Shown here piece after piece: positions 1 through 7,727 of a stretch of 54,232 nucleotides of DNA. Within the stretch, counting starts at the first letter, position 1, and each line of letters begins with the position of its first letter. The stretch spans positions 1 through 54,232 of the forward strand of contig JAEETD010000015.1 in NCBI GenBank assembly GCA_016290175.1. Reading direction: 5' to 3'. A model generated the notes under the pieces. The model was not told the origin of the DNA. It ran no database searches and saw only the letters and a list, made by a program, of their open reading frames with translations. This DNA comes from Prevotella sp. (GTDB lineage Bacteria; Bacteroidota; Bacteroidia; Bacteroidales; Bacteroidaceae). The translations under genes were made by a program, and so were the position numbers.

Positions 1-268
1 CCTTTGCGGTGGGGCAAAGGGTTCGAATCATCTCACTGGTTGTGCCGTCGATATTAAGTGCTATGGCCCTGAGCAGATGATCCGTATGGCTGGCATCCTA
101 CTCGACATCTCTGATGGTACCCATCGCAATTTCGATGAACTCATCCAAGAGAAGCGCGGCACCACCTATTGGATCCACTTCGCGGTGAGGCCCGAGGACC
201 GCTCGGCGACGAAAGGAGACGCTTGCCAGAGCAAGAATCGGAGAAAGATTCTGTTCGATTGCAGGTAA
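1..268 (+). CDS. M15-type (Peptidase_M15_3-like) peptidase, 3' fragment cut by window edge
   Basis: The reading frame is open from base 2 to the TAA at 266-268, giving the last 88 residues of a protein whose start lies outside the window. It contains the M15 zinc signature: a His in NHLTGCAVD followed seven residues later by Asp, and a final His in YWIHFAV. Proteins of this family are small D-Ala-D-Ala carboxypeptidase or endolysin-like enzymes acting on peptidoglycan stem peptides. The C-terminal 26 residues are identical to those of a second copy at 18732-19118, also on the plus strand. The gene runs convergently into the methylmalonyl-CoA operon, with a shared hairpin between them. Whether it is an active hydrolase or a remnant cannot be judged without the 5' part. 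Confidence 0.75.
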   Translation, partial: LCGGAKGSNHLTGCAVDIKCYGPEQMIRMAGILLDISDGTHRNFDELIQEKRGTTYWIHFAVRPEDRSATKGDACQSKNRRKILFDCR

Positions 269-275
269 TCAAAAA

Positions 276-299
276 GGGTGTGCCATTTCTGGCACACCC
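276..299 (-). terminator. Intrinsic terminator between M15 fragment and biotin-carrier gene
   Basis: A perfect 10-bp stem (GGGTGTGCCA / TGGCACACCC) closes a 4-base loop. On the minus strand it is followed by a T-run (five A on the plus strand at 271-275), so it best terminates the minus-strand methylmalonyl-CoA operon. It may also stop the convergent M15 gene. Confidence 0.8.
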
Positions 300-327
300 C
301 CTCTTGTTGATTTCAGCTATAAAAGAT

Positions 328-753
328 TTACTCGATGTAGACAAGGGCCTCGTCTTCCATCACGCTCTGGCCGACCTTCACCACGATGGCGCTGATCTTA
401 CCAGCCTTCTCGGCCTGCAGGGCATTGGCCATCTTCATGGCTTCGAGCACGACGACAGTGTCGCCGGCTGCGACCTCCTGACCAACCTCCACAGGGATTT
501 CTGTGATGACACCGGGCAGCGGAGCCTTGATGGCGGTGCCTGTAGCAGAACCGGAGGCAGCGGCTGAACCGCCCTCTTCGGCTTCGTCTGCGGCTTTGCG
601 CACTACAGGCTTCGGTTTCTCGGGCTCGGCCTGCTTCTCCATCTCCACGGTATATTGTTCACCATTCACGGTCAGCGTGGCGATGTTGTCAGTGATGTCG
701 CTGATCACCACCTCGTACTTGTTGCCGTTGATTGTATACTTATATTCATTCAT
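328..753 (-). CDS. Biotin carboxyl carrier protein of acyl-CoA (methylmalonyl-CoA) carboxylase/decarboxylase
   Basis: This is a 141-residue biotinyl carrier. Residues 1-45 form a beta-rich N-terminal part, followed by an Ala/Gly/Ser/Pro-rich flexible linker around 45-75, then a biotinyl-lipoyl domain with the EAMKM site whose Lys is biotinylated and the usual PLPGVI entry motif. It shuttles the carboxyl group for the carboxyltransferase encoded two genes upstream. It is the last gene of the minus-strand operon epimerase, carboxyltransferase, 49-residue ORF, carrier, with 15 bases to the preceding ORF, and ends just before the hairpin at 276-299. No membrane beta subunit (OadB/MmdB type) follows. 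Confidence 0.9.
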   Translation of the reverse strand: MNEYKYTINGNKYEVVISDITDNIATLTVNGEQYTVEMEKQAEPEKPKPVVRKAADEAEEGGSAAASGSATGTAIKAPLPGVITEIPVEVGQEVAAGDTVVVLEAMKMANALQAEKAGKISAIVVKVGQSVMEDEALVYIE

Positions 754-768
754 AACCTTTACTTGTTT

Positions 769-918
769 TTAGGGTTGTGGTGTAAACGACAGCGCGTAGC
801 CGTTCCACTGAGTCGGATGGGCATCGATGGTGATGATGCCTGGCTCGCGGTCGTGAACGTTATTGCCCAGGTGCTCGTGCAGAGCCAGGGCAATGGCTGC
901 ATATACTTCGTTGTTCAT
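769..918 (-). CDS. Small 49-residue operon protein between carboxyltransferase and biotin carrier
   Basis: The reverse strand reads ATG at 918-916 to TAA at 771-769, giving 49 residues beginning MNNEVYAAIALALHEHLG. It sits 6 bases after the carboxyltransferase stop and 15 bases before the carrier start, so it fits the operon as a translated gene. It has no membrane segment, so it is not an evident OadG-type gamma/delta subunit, although it occupies the position where such a small subunit could be expected. The pattern (helical start, then a Trp-Asn and aromatic-rich end) is not one I can assign. It is probably an accessory or assembly peptide for the complex, which is inferred from position only. 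Confidence 0.6.
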   Translation of the reverse strand: MNNEVYAAIALALHEHLGNNVHDREPGIITIDAHPTQWNGYALSFTPQP

Positions 919-924
919 AAGCGA

Positions 925-2490
925 TTACATTGGGATATTACCATGTTTCTTGGCGGGCAGGGCGTCGCGCTTGGTAGCGAGCTGTGCCAGACCGCGGCAG
1001 ATGCGGAAACGGGTGTTGCGAGGCTCAATCACATCATCGATGTAGCCGTACTTGGCTGCCTGATACGGATTAGCGAAGAGCTCGTTGTACTCGTCCTCCT
1101 TCTCGGCGATGAAGGCCTTCACGTCCTCACCGGCTTCCTTCTTGGCCTTTGCCTCCTTGGCATACAGCACGGCAGCGGCACCAGAGGCACCCATCACGGC
1201 GATCTCGGCAGAGGGCCATGCGTAGTTCAGGTCGGTGTGGAGCTGCTTGGAGCCCATCACGATGTGAGAACCACCGTAGGACTTACGCAAGGTAACGGTG
1301 ATCTTGGGAACGGTAGCCTCGCCGTAAGCGTAGAGCAACTGTGCTCCGTGCAGGATGACGGCATTGTACTCCTGGCCTGTACCTGGCAGGAATCCGGGCA
1401 CGTCGACGAGCGATACGATAGGAATATTGAAGGCGTCGCAGAAGCGGACGAAACGAGCTCCCTTACGAGAGGCGTTCACGTCGAGCACACCAGCATAGCA
1501 TGAAGGCTGGTTGGCCACGATACCTACGCTCTGACCGTTGAAGCGGGCGAAACCGACGATGATGTTCTTGGCGAACTTAGGCTGCACCTCGAAGAACTCG
1601 CCATTGTCGGTAATGGAAGCGATGACCTTGTACATATCATAAGCCTCGTTGGGGTTCTCGGGGATGATTTCGTTGAGGGTATCCTCCATACGGTTGATGG
1701 GATCGTCGCACTTACGACGGGGAGCCACCTCCATATTGTTCGAGGGGATATAGCTCAGCAGCATCTTGATCATCTGCAGGCCTTCCTCCTCAGTCTTTGC
1801 GGTGAAGTGGGTCACACCCGACTTTGTGGCGTGGACGGAGGCACCACCGAGGTGCTCCTGGTCGATATCCTCGCCAGTCACGGTCTTCACCACCTTCGGA
1901 CCTGTCAGGAACATATAGGATGTGCCTTCCATCATCAGGGTGAAGTCGGTAAGGGCAGGGCTGTAAACGGCACCACCTGCGCAAGGACCGAAGATACCTG
2001 AAATCTGAGGAATCACACCTGATGCCAGGATGTTGCGCTCGAAGATCTCTGCGTAACCAGCCAGGGCGTTGATACCTTCCTGAATACGGGCACCACCTGA
2101 GTCGTTGATACCAATCACGGGGGCTCCCATCTTCATGGCCATATCCATGACCTTGCAGATCTTCTGGCTCATGGTCTCAGAGAGAGAACCTGCATGAACG
2201 GTGAAGTCCTGTGCGAAGATGAATACGAGACGGCCTTCGATGGTACCGCTACCGGCTACGACACCGTCGCCAAGGAACTGCTTCTTCTCCATGCCGAAGT
2301 TGTGGCAACGGTGCTCCTTGAACATGTCGTACTCCTCGAACGAACCTTCGTCGAGCAGCATCTCAATGCGCTCACGGGCTGTGTACTTTCCACGTTCGTG
2401 CTGTTTCTGGATGGCTTTCTCACCACCACCGAGGCGTGCTTGTTCACGCTTCTCGATCAATTGCTTGATCTTTTCTAATTGCTTGCTCAT
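925..2490 (-). CDS. mmdA: Methylmalonyl-CoA decarboxylase / propionyl-CoA carboxylase carboxyltransferase subunit
   Basis: This 521-residue protein is a full-length carboxyltransferase with two crotonase-fold halves. The N-terminal half has the acyl-CoA-side signature ([40 protein letters not shown]) and the C-terminal half the biotin-side oxyanion region ([25 protein letters not shown]). It moves a carboxyl group between methylmalonyl-CoA and biotin on the carrier protein. In Bacteroidales it belongs to the succinate-to-propionate pathway. The epimerase gene is 30 bases upstream. Carboxylase and Na+-translocating decarboxylase alpha subunits are nearly indistinguishable by sequence; neither a biotin carboxylase nor a membrane beta subunit is adjacent, so the direction of the reaction is not settled here. 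Confidence 0.9.
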   Translation of the reverse strand: MSKQLEKIKQLIEKREQARLGGGEKAIQKQHERGKYTARERIEMLLDEGSFEEYDMFKEHRCHNFGMEKKQFLGDGVVAGSGTIEGRLVFIFAQDFTVHAGSLSETMSQKICKVMDMAMKMGAPVIGINDSGGARIQEGINALAGYAEIFERNILASGVIPQISGIFGPCAGGAVYSPALTDFTLMMEGTSYMFLTGPKVVKTVTGEDIDQEHLGGASVHATKSGVTHFTAKTEEEGLQMIKMLLSYIPSNNMEVAPRRKCDDPINRMEDTLNEIIPENPNEAYDMYKVIASITDNGEFFEVQPKFAKNIIVGFARFNGQSVGIVANQPSCYAGVLDVNASRKGARFVRFCDAFNIPIVSLVDVPGFLPGTGQEYNAVILHGAQLLYAYGEATVPKITVTLRKSYGGSHIVMGSKQLHTDLNYAWPSAEIAVMGASGAAAVLYAKEAKAKKEAGEDVKAFIAEKEDEYNELFANPYQAAKYGYIDDVIEPRNTRFRICRGLAQLATKRDALPAKKHGNIPM

Positions 2491-2520
2491 TGCTTTATTA
2501 ATTATTCACTTTTCACTATT

Positions 2521-2931
2521 TCATTCCGGGTGCTCGCAGAGTTCTGTGAGGATACCACAAGTTGACTTCGGATGCAGGAAGGCGATGTTCAGACCCTCAG
2601 CACCTTTGCGGGGCTTCTCGTCGATGAGGCGTACGCCCTTCTCAGACACTTCTGCCAAGCCTTTGGCAACACCGTCTTCTACGCAGAATGCTACGTGGTG
2701 AACACCTTTGTTGCCTTTGTCGAGCCACTTCTGGATGGTGCTCTCGGGTGATGTCGGCTCCAAGAGCTCCAGCTTCACCTCGCCACACTTCAAAAAGGCT
2801 GTCTTTACCTTCTGGTCTTCTACTACTTCTGTTGCATAACACTCCAAGCCCAGTACCTCTGTGAAGTACGGCAGGCTTTCTTCAATGCTCTGGACTGCGA
2901 TGCCCAGGTGCTCAATGTGAGAAATCTTCAT
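2521..2931 (-). CDS. mce: Methylmalonyl-CoA epimerase
   Basis: This 136-residue VOC-fold protein has the family landmarks: HLGIAVQSIEE at the start (first metal His), a Glu/Leu strand VKLELLEP, GVHHVAFCVED in the second half (second metal His pair) and a C-terminal Glu in GILTELCEHPE. It interconverts the S and R forms of methylmalonyl-CoA so that the mutase product can be decarboxylated or carboxylated. It is the first gene of the minus-strand operon, with the start 37 bases downstream of a TACCTTTG promoter box. The length is standard for the family. Confidence 0.93.
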   Translation of the reverse strand: MKISHIEHLGIAVQSIEESLPYFTEVLGLECYATEVVEDQKVKTAFLKCGEVKLELLEPTSPESTIQKWLDKGNKGVHHVAFCVEDGVAKGLAEVSEKGVRLIDEKPRKGAEGLNIAFLHPKSTCGILTELCEHPE

Positions 2932-2967
2932 ATCTTAAAAAATTAGTGTATATTTATAAATGATGTG

Positions 2968-2975
2968 CAAAGGTA
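2968..2975 (-). promoter_or_regulatory. -7 box of the mce-mmdA operon
   Basis: The minus strand reads TACCTTTG, a match to the Bacteroidetes -7 element TAnnTTTG, 37 bases ahead of the epimerase ATG. No good TTTG element is seen at the usual distance upstream, so the assignment rests on the -7 box and position. Confidence 0.5.
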
Positions 2976-3047
2976 AGAAATAAAGTGGAGAATAAGGAGA
3001 AACCATGTTTTTTTTAGGCTTTTTTTATACTAAAACAAAGATTGCCA

Positions 3048-3077
3048 CCCAAATGAGCGGCAATCTTCGTATCTATC
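3048..3077 (-). terminator. Terminator after the LruC-domain gene
   Basis: A 9-bp perfect stem (AAGATTGCC / GGCAATCTT) with a 12-base loop lies 20 bases past the stop of the minus-strand LruC gene. It is followed on that strand by a T-rich stretch. Confidence 0.7.
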
Positions 3078-3097
3078 GGCTTGTTTTTACCTTATTG

Positions 3098-5137
3098 TTA
3101 CTTGATAAAGAGTGTCGGGAATCTGTCAACGCCCTCAAGACTTCTGTACCAGTCTTTTTTAACATTCATATCATGAGCCCATTCCAGGAACTCAGGATAG
3201 GCAGTCTTGATACTCGATCCTTCTTTAGGATAGTTGAACCGCATGGGGACGATGATGGCGAATGGAGCATGGCCTTGATCAGGCATATGTACCTCTTTGC
3301 CAGTAGTCACATTCTCGATATAGATGCTTGCAAGGAAATCTTCGATTTTCACACCTTTTTCAACAGTAATGTCTCTTGAAAAACCACTTGAGGAATAACC
3401 GCCAATCTGAGTGTTGCAGAATGGGTTTTCATCTGTGAGACCTAAAAGCTCATGAATCTCCTTACCATTGAACGCGTCAGCATTCGTTTTTCCAACTACA
3501 CCATGTATCTTTACGAAATCCTTAGCTCCGCAGGCAGCAAGCGTCAGCTTGATTTTTGTATCGTTCACACGCTTTGCCACAAGTACTACATCGTTCATGT
3601 CGTAGTCTGCAGTCTCGGCTCTGTCCTCAAAGCACATGGTGTACATTGCCTGTTCTACATCTGGCGACACCTCTGACAGTTTAATCTGGGTACCTTGCTT
3701 GACCTCAATAACCATATCGCTGAAGTTAAGGTCTGAACCATCTTCGAAGCAGAGATAGGTGCGGCCGTTTACACTGTGCATACAGATACGGGGACTGTTC
3801 CAATCCATACCATTGGCGGATTTACCATAGACCTTTTCAGTATCACCCTTATCATTGCTAATAACATCCTGTGCAATTTTATTATCGATGACATTGAAAT
3901 AGTGCCCGATGAGATGGTTTACCTCTACGTTTAGTTCACCAAAACCATAAGTACATCCACAGGAGTTGTTGAAGATGTTACCCTTGCTCTTTCTATTCAT
4001 GAATCCGATCTTGTAGCCCTTTGGGATCACGGGACTTCCCCATGCACCAGAAACGGGAGTGCCATCACCATAATAGGGGAGAAGATATTCTCTTTCTCTC
4101 TTGAATGTGGCGGCGTTATCATTCCAAAAACACCAAACAGCCTTGAACTTAGGCAGACTCTTGATATAGTTGGCGAGTGCTTTGGCTTCCGTTGGAGCCG
4201 TGGCCGGATTGTAATAATAATAATAAATAAAATTTGAACCGGCCTCATTCGAATTGAACTGAACAGGGACAAGAAGAAGGGGGTTGCCGTCGCTAGTCAA
4301 CTCGTTGAATTCCTGGAAATACGCATTCTGCTGAATGGTGTTATACCAGTTGTTGGATTTGCCATTAATACCATCTCCCACCTTTTTGAGGTATTTTTCC
4401 ACATCGTATTTAATTGTTGTAAGATCCACAACGTCGGTGACATCACGTCGGATGGCGCCTTCCTTCATCACCCATCCACCTTCTCCTTCAACGGACTTAT
4501 GCGCCCATACCATGTCGTTAGCCCATGAATTGTCTTTCCATGCTGTATACCATCGGGATTTACTTTTGTCATCTTTAATACATATTCCATACTTGTTGTT
4601 CTGAGATTCCTCAGCACGCAAAGCGTTGAATGACTTGGTGCCTTCGCCGAGAACAATTGTTGCGGGGAACCCGCCTACTGCTGCAGCAGCACGCGTACGG
4701 GCACCGTTACTGTTATTAGCCTGGAAATCAACTTCCTGGCTTTCAATGTCGAATACCTTGATGAAATATTCACCTTCGTCGCTCACACAGGCAGCCACCA
4801 ATTGTGTCAGATAATCAGGTGCCTCGTAGGAGAGTGTTACCTGCTGTCCGGGCTGGCAGTCCATGCTGCTGAGCACCATTGCGTCTTCATTGCTGAATGG
4901 CGTTTCGGTGAGCACTTCCACCCTTACGATATTCTTCAGATCTGCATTGGCGGTAATTGTCACGCTACCCTGACGGATAGGTCTCCAATTCTGATTGGGA
5001 TCAATGTCAATACCCAACTGATTTTTAGCTTGTTGATTAGCAACTTCCGTAGCAACTTGGGTTGCGTCAAATTGATATTTGCCACATGACACCATCATAG
5101 CTGTTGCAGCTAAAAGGAATAGACTTTTGAACTTCAT
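3098..5137 (-). CDS. LruC-domain (DUF4842) surface lipoprotein
   Basis: This 679-residue protein starts with a lipoprotein signal ending in a lipobox-like MVSC at Cys19. Near residue 515 it carries FEDRAETADYDMNDVV, the LruC/DUF4842 signature with an acidic Asp-rich motif that may bind Ca2+. Such proteins are Bacteroidetes cell-surface lipoproteins of unknown ligand, often near TonB receptors, and a receptor gene lies directly upstream on the same strand, 104 bases away. A TAAATTTG box precedes it, so it may be transcribed alone. A run of Tyr codons (TAT repeat, plus-strand 4211-4228) is a small trinucleotide repeat. The function remains unknown; surface location is inferred from the signal and family. 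Confidence 0.8.
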   Translation of the reverse strand: MKFKSLFLLAATAMMVSCGKYQFDATQVATEVANQQAKNQLGIDIDPNQNWRPIRQGSVTITANADLKNIVRVEVLTETPFSNEDAMVLSSMDCQPGQQVTLSYEAPDYLTQLVAACVSDEGEYFIKVFDIESQEVDFQANNSNGARTRAAAAVGGFPATIVLGEGTKSFNALRAEESQNNKYGICIKDDKSKSRWYTAWKDNSWANDMVWAHKSVEGEGGWVMKEGAIRRDVTDVVDLTTIKYDVEKYLKKVGDGINGKSNNWYNTIQQNAYFQEFNELTSDGNPLLLVPVQFNSNEAGSNFIYYYYYNPATAPTEAKALANYIKSLPKFKAVWCFWNDNAATFKREREYLLPYYGDGTPVSGAWGSPVIPKGYKIGFMNRKSKGNIFNNSCGCTYGFGELNVEVNHLIGHYFNVIDNKIAQDVISNDKGDTEKVYGKSANGMDWNSPRICMHSVNGRTYLCFEDGSDLNFSDMVIEVKQGTQIKLSEVSPDVEQAMYTMCFEDRAETADYDMNDVVLVAKRVNDTKIKLTLAACGAKDFVKIHGVVGKTNADAFNGKEIHELLGLTDENPFCNTQIGGYSSSGFSRDITVEKGVKIEDFLASIYIENVTTGKEVHMPDQGHAPFAIIVPMRFNYPKEGSSIKTAYPEFLEWAHDMNVKKDWYRSLEGVDRFPTLFIK

Positions 5138-5175
5138 TGTTTACTATAATTTTATTTATTTCATTGTTTTGGGTG

Positions 5176-5183
5176 CAAATTTA
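5176..5183 (-). promoter_or_regulatory. -7 box upstream of LruC gene
   Basis: The minus strand reads TAAATTTG, matching TAnnTTTG, 39 bases before the LruC gene ATG. A clear -33 TTTG is not visible. Confidence 0.45.
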
Positions 5184-5241
5184 AGAAAATCTTTTGAATT
5201 ATATCTATAAACACAAGAAAAACGTATCAAATTAACATTAT

Positions 5242-7599
5242 TTAAAATTCAAAAGTAACTTTTCCGTTAATTTGGCGTCCTGTGAGGTAATTTGGTACTG
5301 CCCATTGGCGTGAACTGACATCTGTGACCCAATAGTAACTATTTACGTTGGAGATGCCAAACAGATTGAGACAATCGACACCTAGCCAAAGGTTTTTCAG
5401 TCCCTTTCCGTCTTTGATAGCCCGGAAGTTCAAACCGATGTCTGCACGCTTGTAGGCTGGAGCCCGGAAGTTCTGTCGCTCAATGCCTCTGTGAGGTGCA
5501 CCGAATGGGAGTCCGTCAGCATAAGCCAGTCTGAGTGTCATCCGCCATCGGTCAGTGCCTGGGAAATAGTCTGTGAAGTGCAGGTTGATGGCCCATTTCT
5601 GATCTGTGGGCTGAGGGAAAGAAACCCCGTTCATCTTCATCTGTGCTTTCATCAGCGAGAAGGTGAGCCATGAATCTGTGCCAGGCACGAACTCTCCGTA
5701 TAGCTTCAGGTCGAGACCAGCGGTATAGCCAGAGGCCAGATTCTCACCGTAATAGGTCACCTTCACGTTCTGGATGTTGTAGGGAATGAGGTTTGACAGC
5801 GCCTTGTAATATACTTCTGTGGTAAAACGGAAAGGACGGTCGAGCATCTTAAACCGATAGTCCATCGCAGCGATAAACTGTAGTGAGCGCTGGCTCTTAA
5901 TCTTCTCATTCAGTTTGGCTATTGTAATGCCGTTCTCTGTTACTGTATCACGCATCTCCTTGTAGAAAGGTGCCTGATAATAGAGTCCCGTGGCAAAGCG
6001 GAAGGTCAGATCCTGGTTGAAGGCAGGCACGATGGCCAGCGATGCGCGGGGCGAGACGATGGTTTCCTTGCTAAACGACCAGTTGGCGAGTCTTACTCCA
6101 TAGTTGAGGGTGAAGAAGTTCTCTCCCTTGGCAAACCGGTAGGTGTCTTGCACGTACGCTTCAATCCGGTGACTCTTCACGTCGTTTTTCGAACTGAGGG
6201 TGTAGATCAGGTCGAGGCGTTCGGCAGAGTGGGGGATGGAGTAGCCGCTGGAGTCGCGCATTTCATATTCACGGGCCTGTTCGCTGATGCGCTCCGTCTT
6301 GTAGGTGATGCCCGCTTCCATGTCGTGCTTTTGCGTCTTGTGGTTGGCCATGAGTTTGAAACTGACCACATCTGCTGTCAGATAGTTGCGGGCATGTTCC
6401 ATATAGGTACCCACGCCCAGTTGCTCCGACGATTCCGTATCATCGAGCCAATACTGTCCCAGGATATCGTAGGTCTCCTTCTCTTTTGTATGGAAGGCTG
6501 ATGTCAGGAATTTTATCTTGGTGGAATCGCCAAAGTTACGGGTGATGGAAGCTGTGCCGAAGAGGGTGCGGAAGACATCCTTTTCCTGACCGTCGAAATA
6601 GACCTTAAACGACTTTACATCTTCCATCGTACCAAACGATGTCTCTCGATCCGTGGGCTTGAAATTGTAATGATTCTCAGATATGTATCCGATGATATCC
6701 AAGGCCCATCTGTTATTAGGTGTATAGCTTATATATGTCTGATAATCAAAGAAATTAGGCCTATACTCTCCAGTTGTTTCTAGGGAACCTAGCAGATAGC
6801 GGTTGGTCTTGTAGCGCAGACCGTGACTCATGGAGAATTTCTTATTGCTCATGCCTAAGTATCCGCTGGCTCCCAGCAGCGATGCTGTGGCCGATGCCTC
6901 AAACCGCTTTGGACGACGATAGTTGATATCGAGTGCTGACGACATTTTGTCACCGTATTTCGCCTCGAATCCGCCACTCGAGAATCCGATTTTCTCCACC
7001 ATGTCGGGATTGATGATTGAGAGACCTTCCTGTTGTCCGCTGCGTATGAGCAGGGGCCGGTATATCTCCACATTATTGATATAGACGGAGTTCTCGTCGA
7101 AGGAGCCTCCGCGGACATTGTACTGTGACGATAGCTCATTATGCGACGAGACACCTGCCTGCTGCTGGATCAATTCTTCAACCGCATTGCCAGTGGTCGA
7201 GGGACTTTGTTTCGCGTCTTCGATGTCGAGTTGTTCAGTGCTGGTGGTTTGTCGCCGTTTCTCGGTGATGGTCACTTCGCGCAAGGCTTCCATCGGTCGC
7301 ATCACGATCTGTACGGTCAGATTGCCCCTCGGCCTGCGGAACACCCGTTTCCTTGTGGCATAGCCAATCATCGAGAAGCGTACCTCTACGGAGTCGGCAC
7401 TGCTCAGGGTGATTGAGAATTCGCCCTGTAGGTTGGTCATCGTCACCTTGCCCTGTTCCAGGCACGACACCGTCACCAGTTCCAGGGCATTGTTATCCTC
7501 ATCGATAACCTTGCCCTTCAGTGTGAAGTTGTCGGCCCTGACCGTCAGATGTATCAGCATCATGACTGTCAGCAAGAGATATGTCTTCGTACGCTTCAT
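5242..7599 (-). CDS. TonB-dependent outer membrane receptor with carboxypeptidase-regulatory N-domain
   Basis: This 785-residue protein has a signal peptide (about residues 1-22), a CarboxypepD_reg-like beta-sandwich (about 25-110, starting FTLKGKVIDEDNNALELVTV), a plug domain (about 115-230, with NVRGGSFDENSVYINNVEIY) and a beta-barrel ending in a terminal Phe (KVTFEF). It is shorter than SusC-type receptors and no SusD partner is adjacent. It should import a siderophore, cofactor or small oligomer using TonB energy; the substrate cannot be read from sequence. It is divergent from the GH9/5'-nucleotidase gene and upstream of the LruC lipoprotein, so it may cooperate with either. Confidence 0.88.
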   Translation of the reverse strand: MKRTKTYLLLTVMMLIHLTVRADNFTLKGKVIDEDNNALELVTVSCLEQGKVTMTNLQGEFSITLSSADSVEVRFSMIGYATRKRVFRRPRGNLTVQIVMRPMEALREVTITEKRRQTTSTEQLDIEDAKQSPSTTGNAVEELIQQQAGVSSHNELSSQYNVRGGSFDENSVYINNVEIYRPLLIRSGQQEGLSIINPDMVEKIGFSSGGFEAKYGDKMSSALDINYRRPKRFEASATASLLGASGYLGMSNKKFSMSHGLRYKTNRYLLGSLETTGEYRPNFFDYQTYISYTPNNRWALDIIGYISENHYNFKPTDRETSFGTMEDVKSFKVYFDGQEKDVFRTLFGTASITRNFGDSTKIKFLTSAFHTKEKETYDILGQYWLDDTESSEQLGVGTYMEHARNYLTADVVSFKLMANHKTQKHDMEAGITYKTERISEQAREYEMRDSSGYSIPHSAERLDLIYTLSSKNDVKSHRIEAYVQDTYRFAKGENFFTLNYGVRLANWSFSKETIVSPRASLAIVPAFNQDLTFRFATGLYYQAPFYKEMRDTVTENGITIAKLNEKIKSQRSLQFIAAMDYRFKMLDRPFRFTTEVYYKALSNLIPYNIQNVKVTYYGENLASGYTAGLDLKLYGEFVPGTDSWLTFSLMKAQMKMNGVSFPQPTDQKWAINLHFTDYFPGTDRWRMTLRLAYADGLPFGAPHRGIERQNFRAPAYKRADIGLNFRAIKDGKGLKNLWLGVDCLNLFGISNVNSYYWVTDVSSRQWAVPNYLTGRQINGKVTFEF

Positions 7600-7662
7600 C
7601 AGATATTATAACGCGTTTTTTCGCCGTTTTGTTGTGCTGTGGATAAAAAAGTGGTCAAAATG

Positions 7663-7694
7663 TTTGGCTTTCTCGTGAAAAGTCCGTATCTTTG
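7663..7694 (+). promoter_or_regulatory. Promoter of the GH9/5'-nucleotidase gene
   Basis: TTTG at 7663-7666, 20 bases, then TATCTTTG at 7687-7694 match the Bacteroidetes promoter consensus. A TTG codon in frame with the gene lies inside the -7 box at 7692, so it cannot be the start codon; the ATG at 7728 is the first one after the promoter. Confidence 0.8.
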
Positions 7695-7727
7695 CCCAAC
7701 TTATTAGCAACAACGGAAACCAACAAC

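Noticed and set aside
4211..4228. TAA/TAT trinucleotide run in the LruC gene as a phase-variable tract
   Set aside because: It is short (about four units) and in multiples of three, so slippage would only change a Tyr run.
7692..7727. TTG start for the GH9/5'-nucleotidase gene
   Set aside because: The TTG is part of the -7 box TATCTTTG; the ATG at 7728 directly precedes a normal signal peptide.
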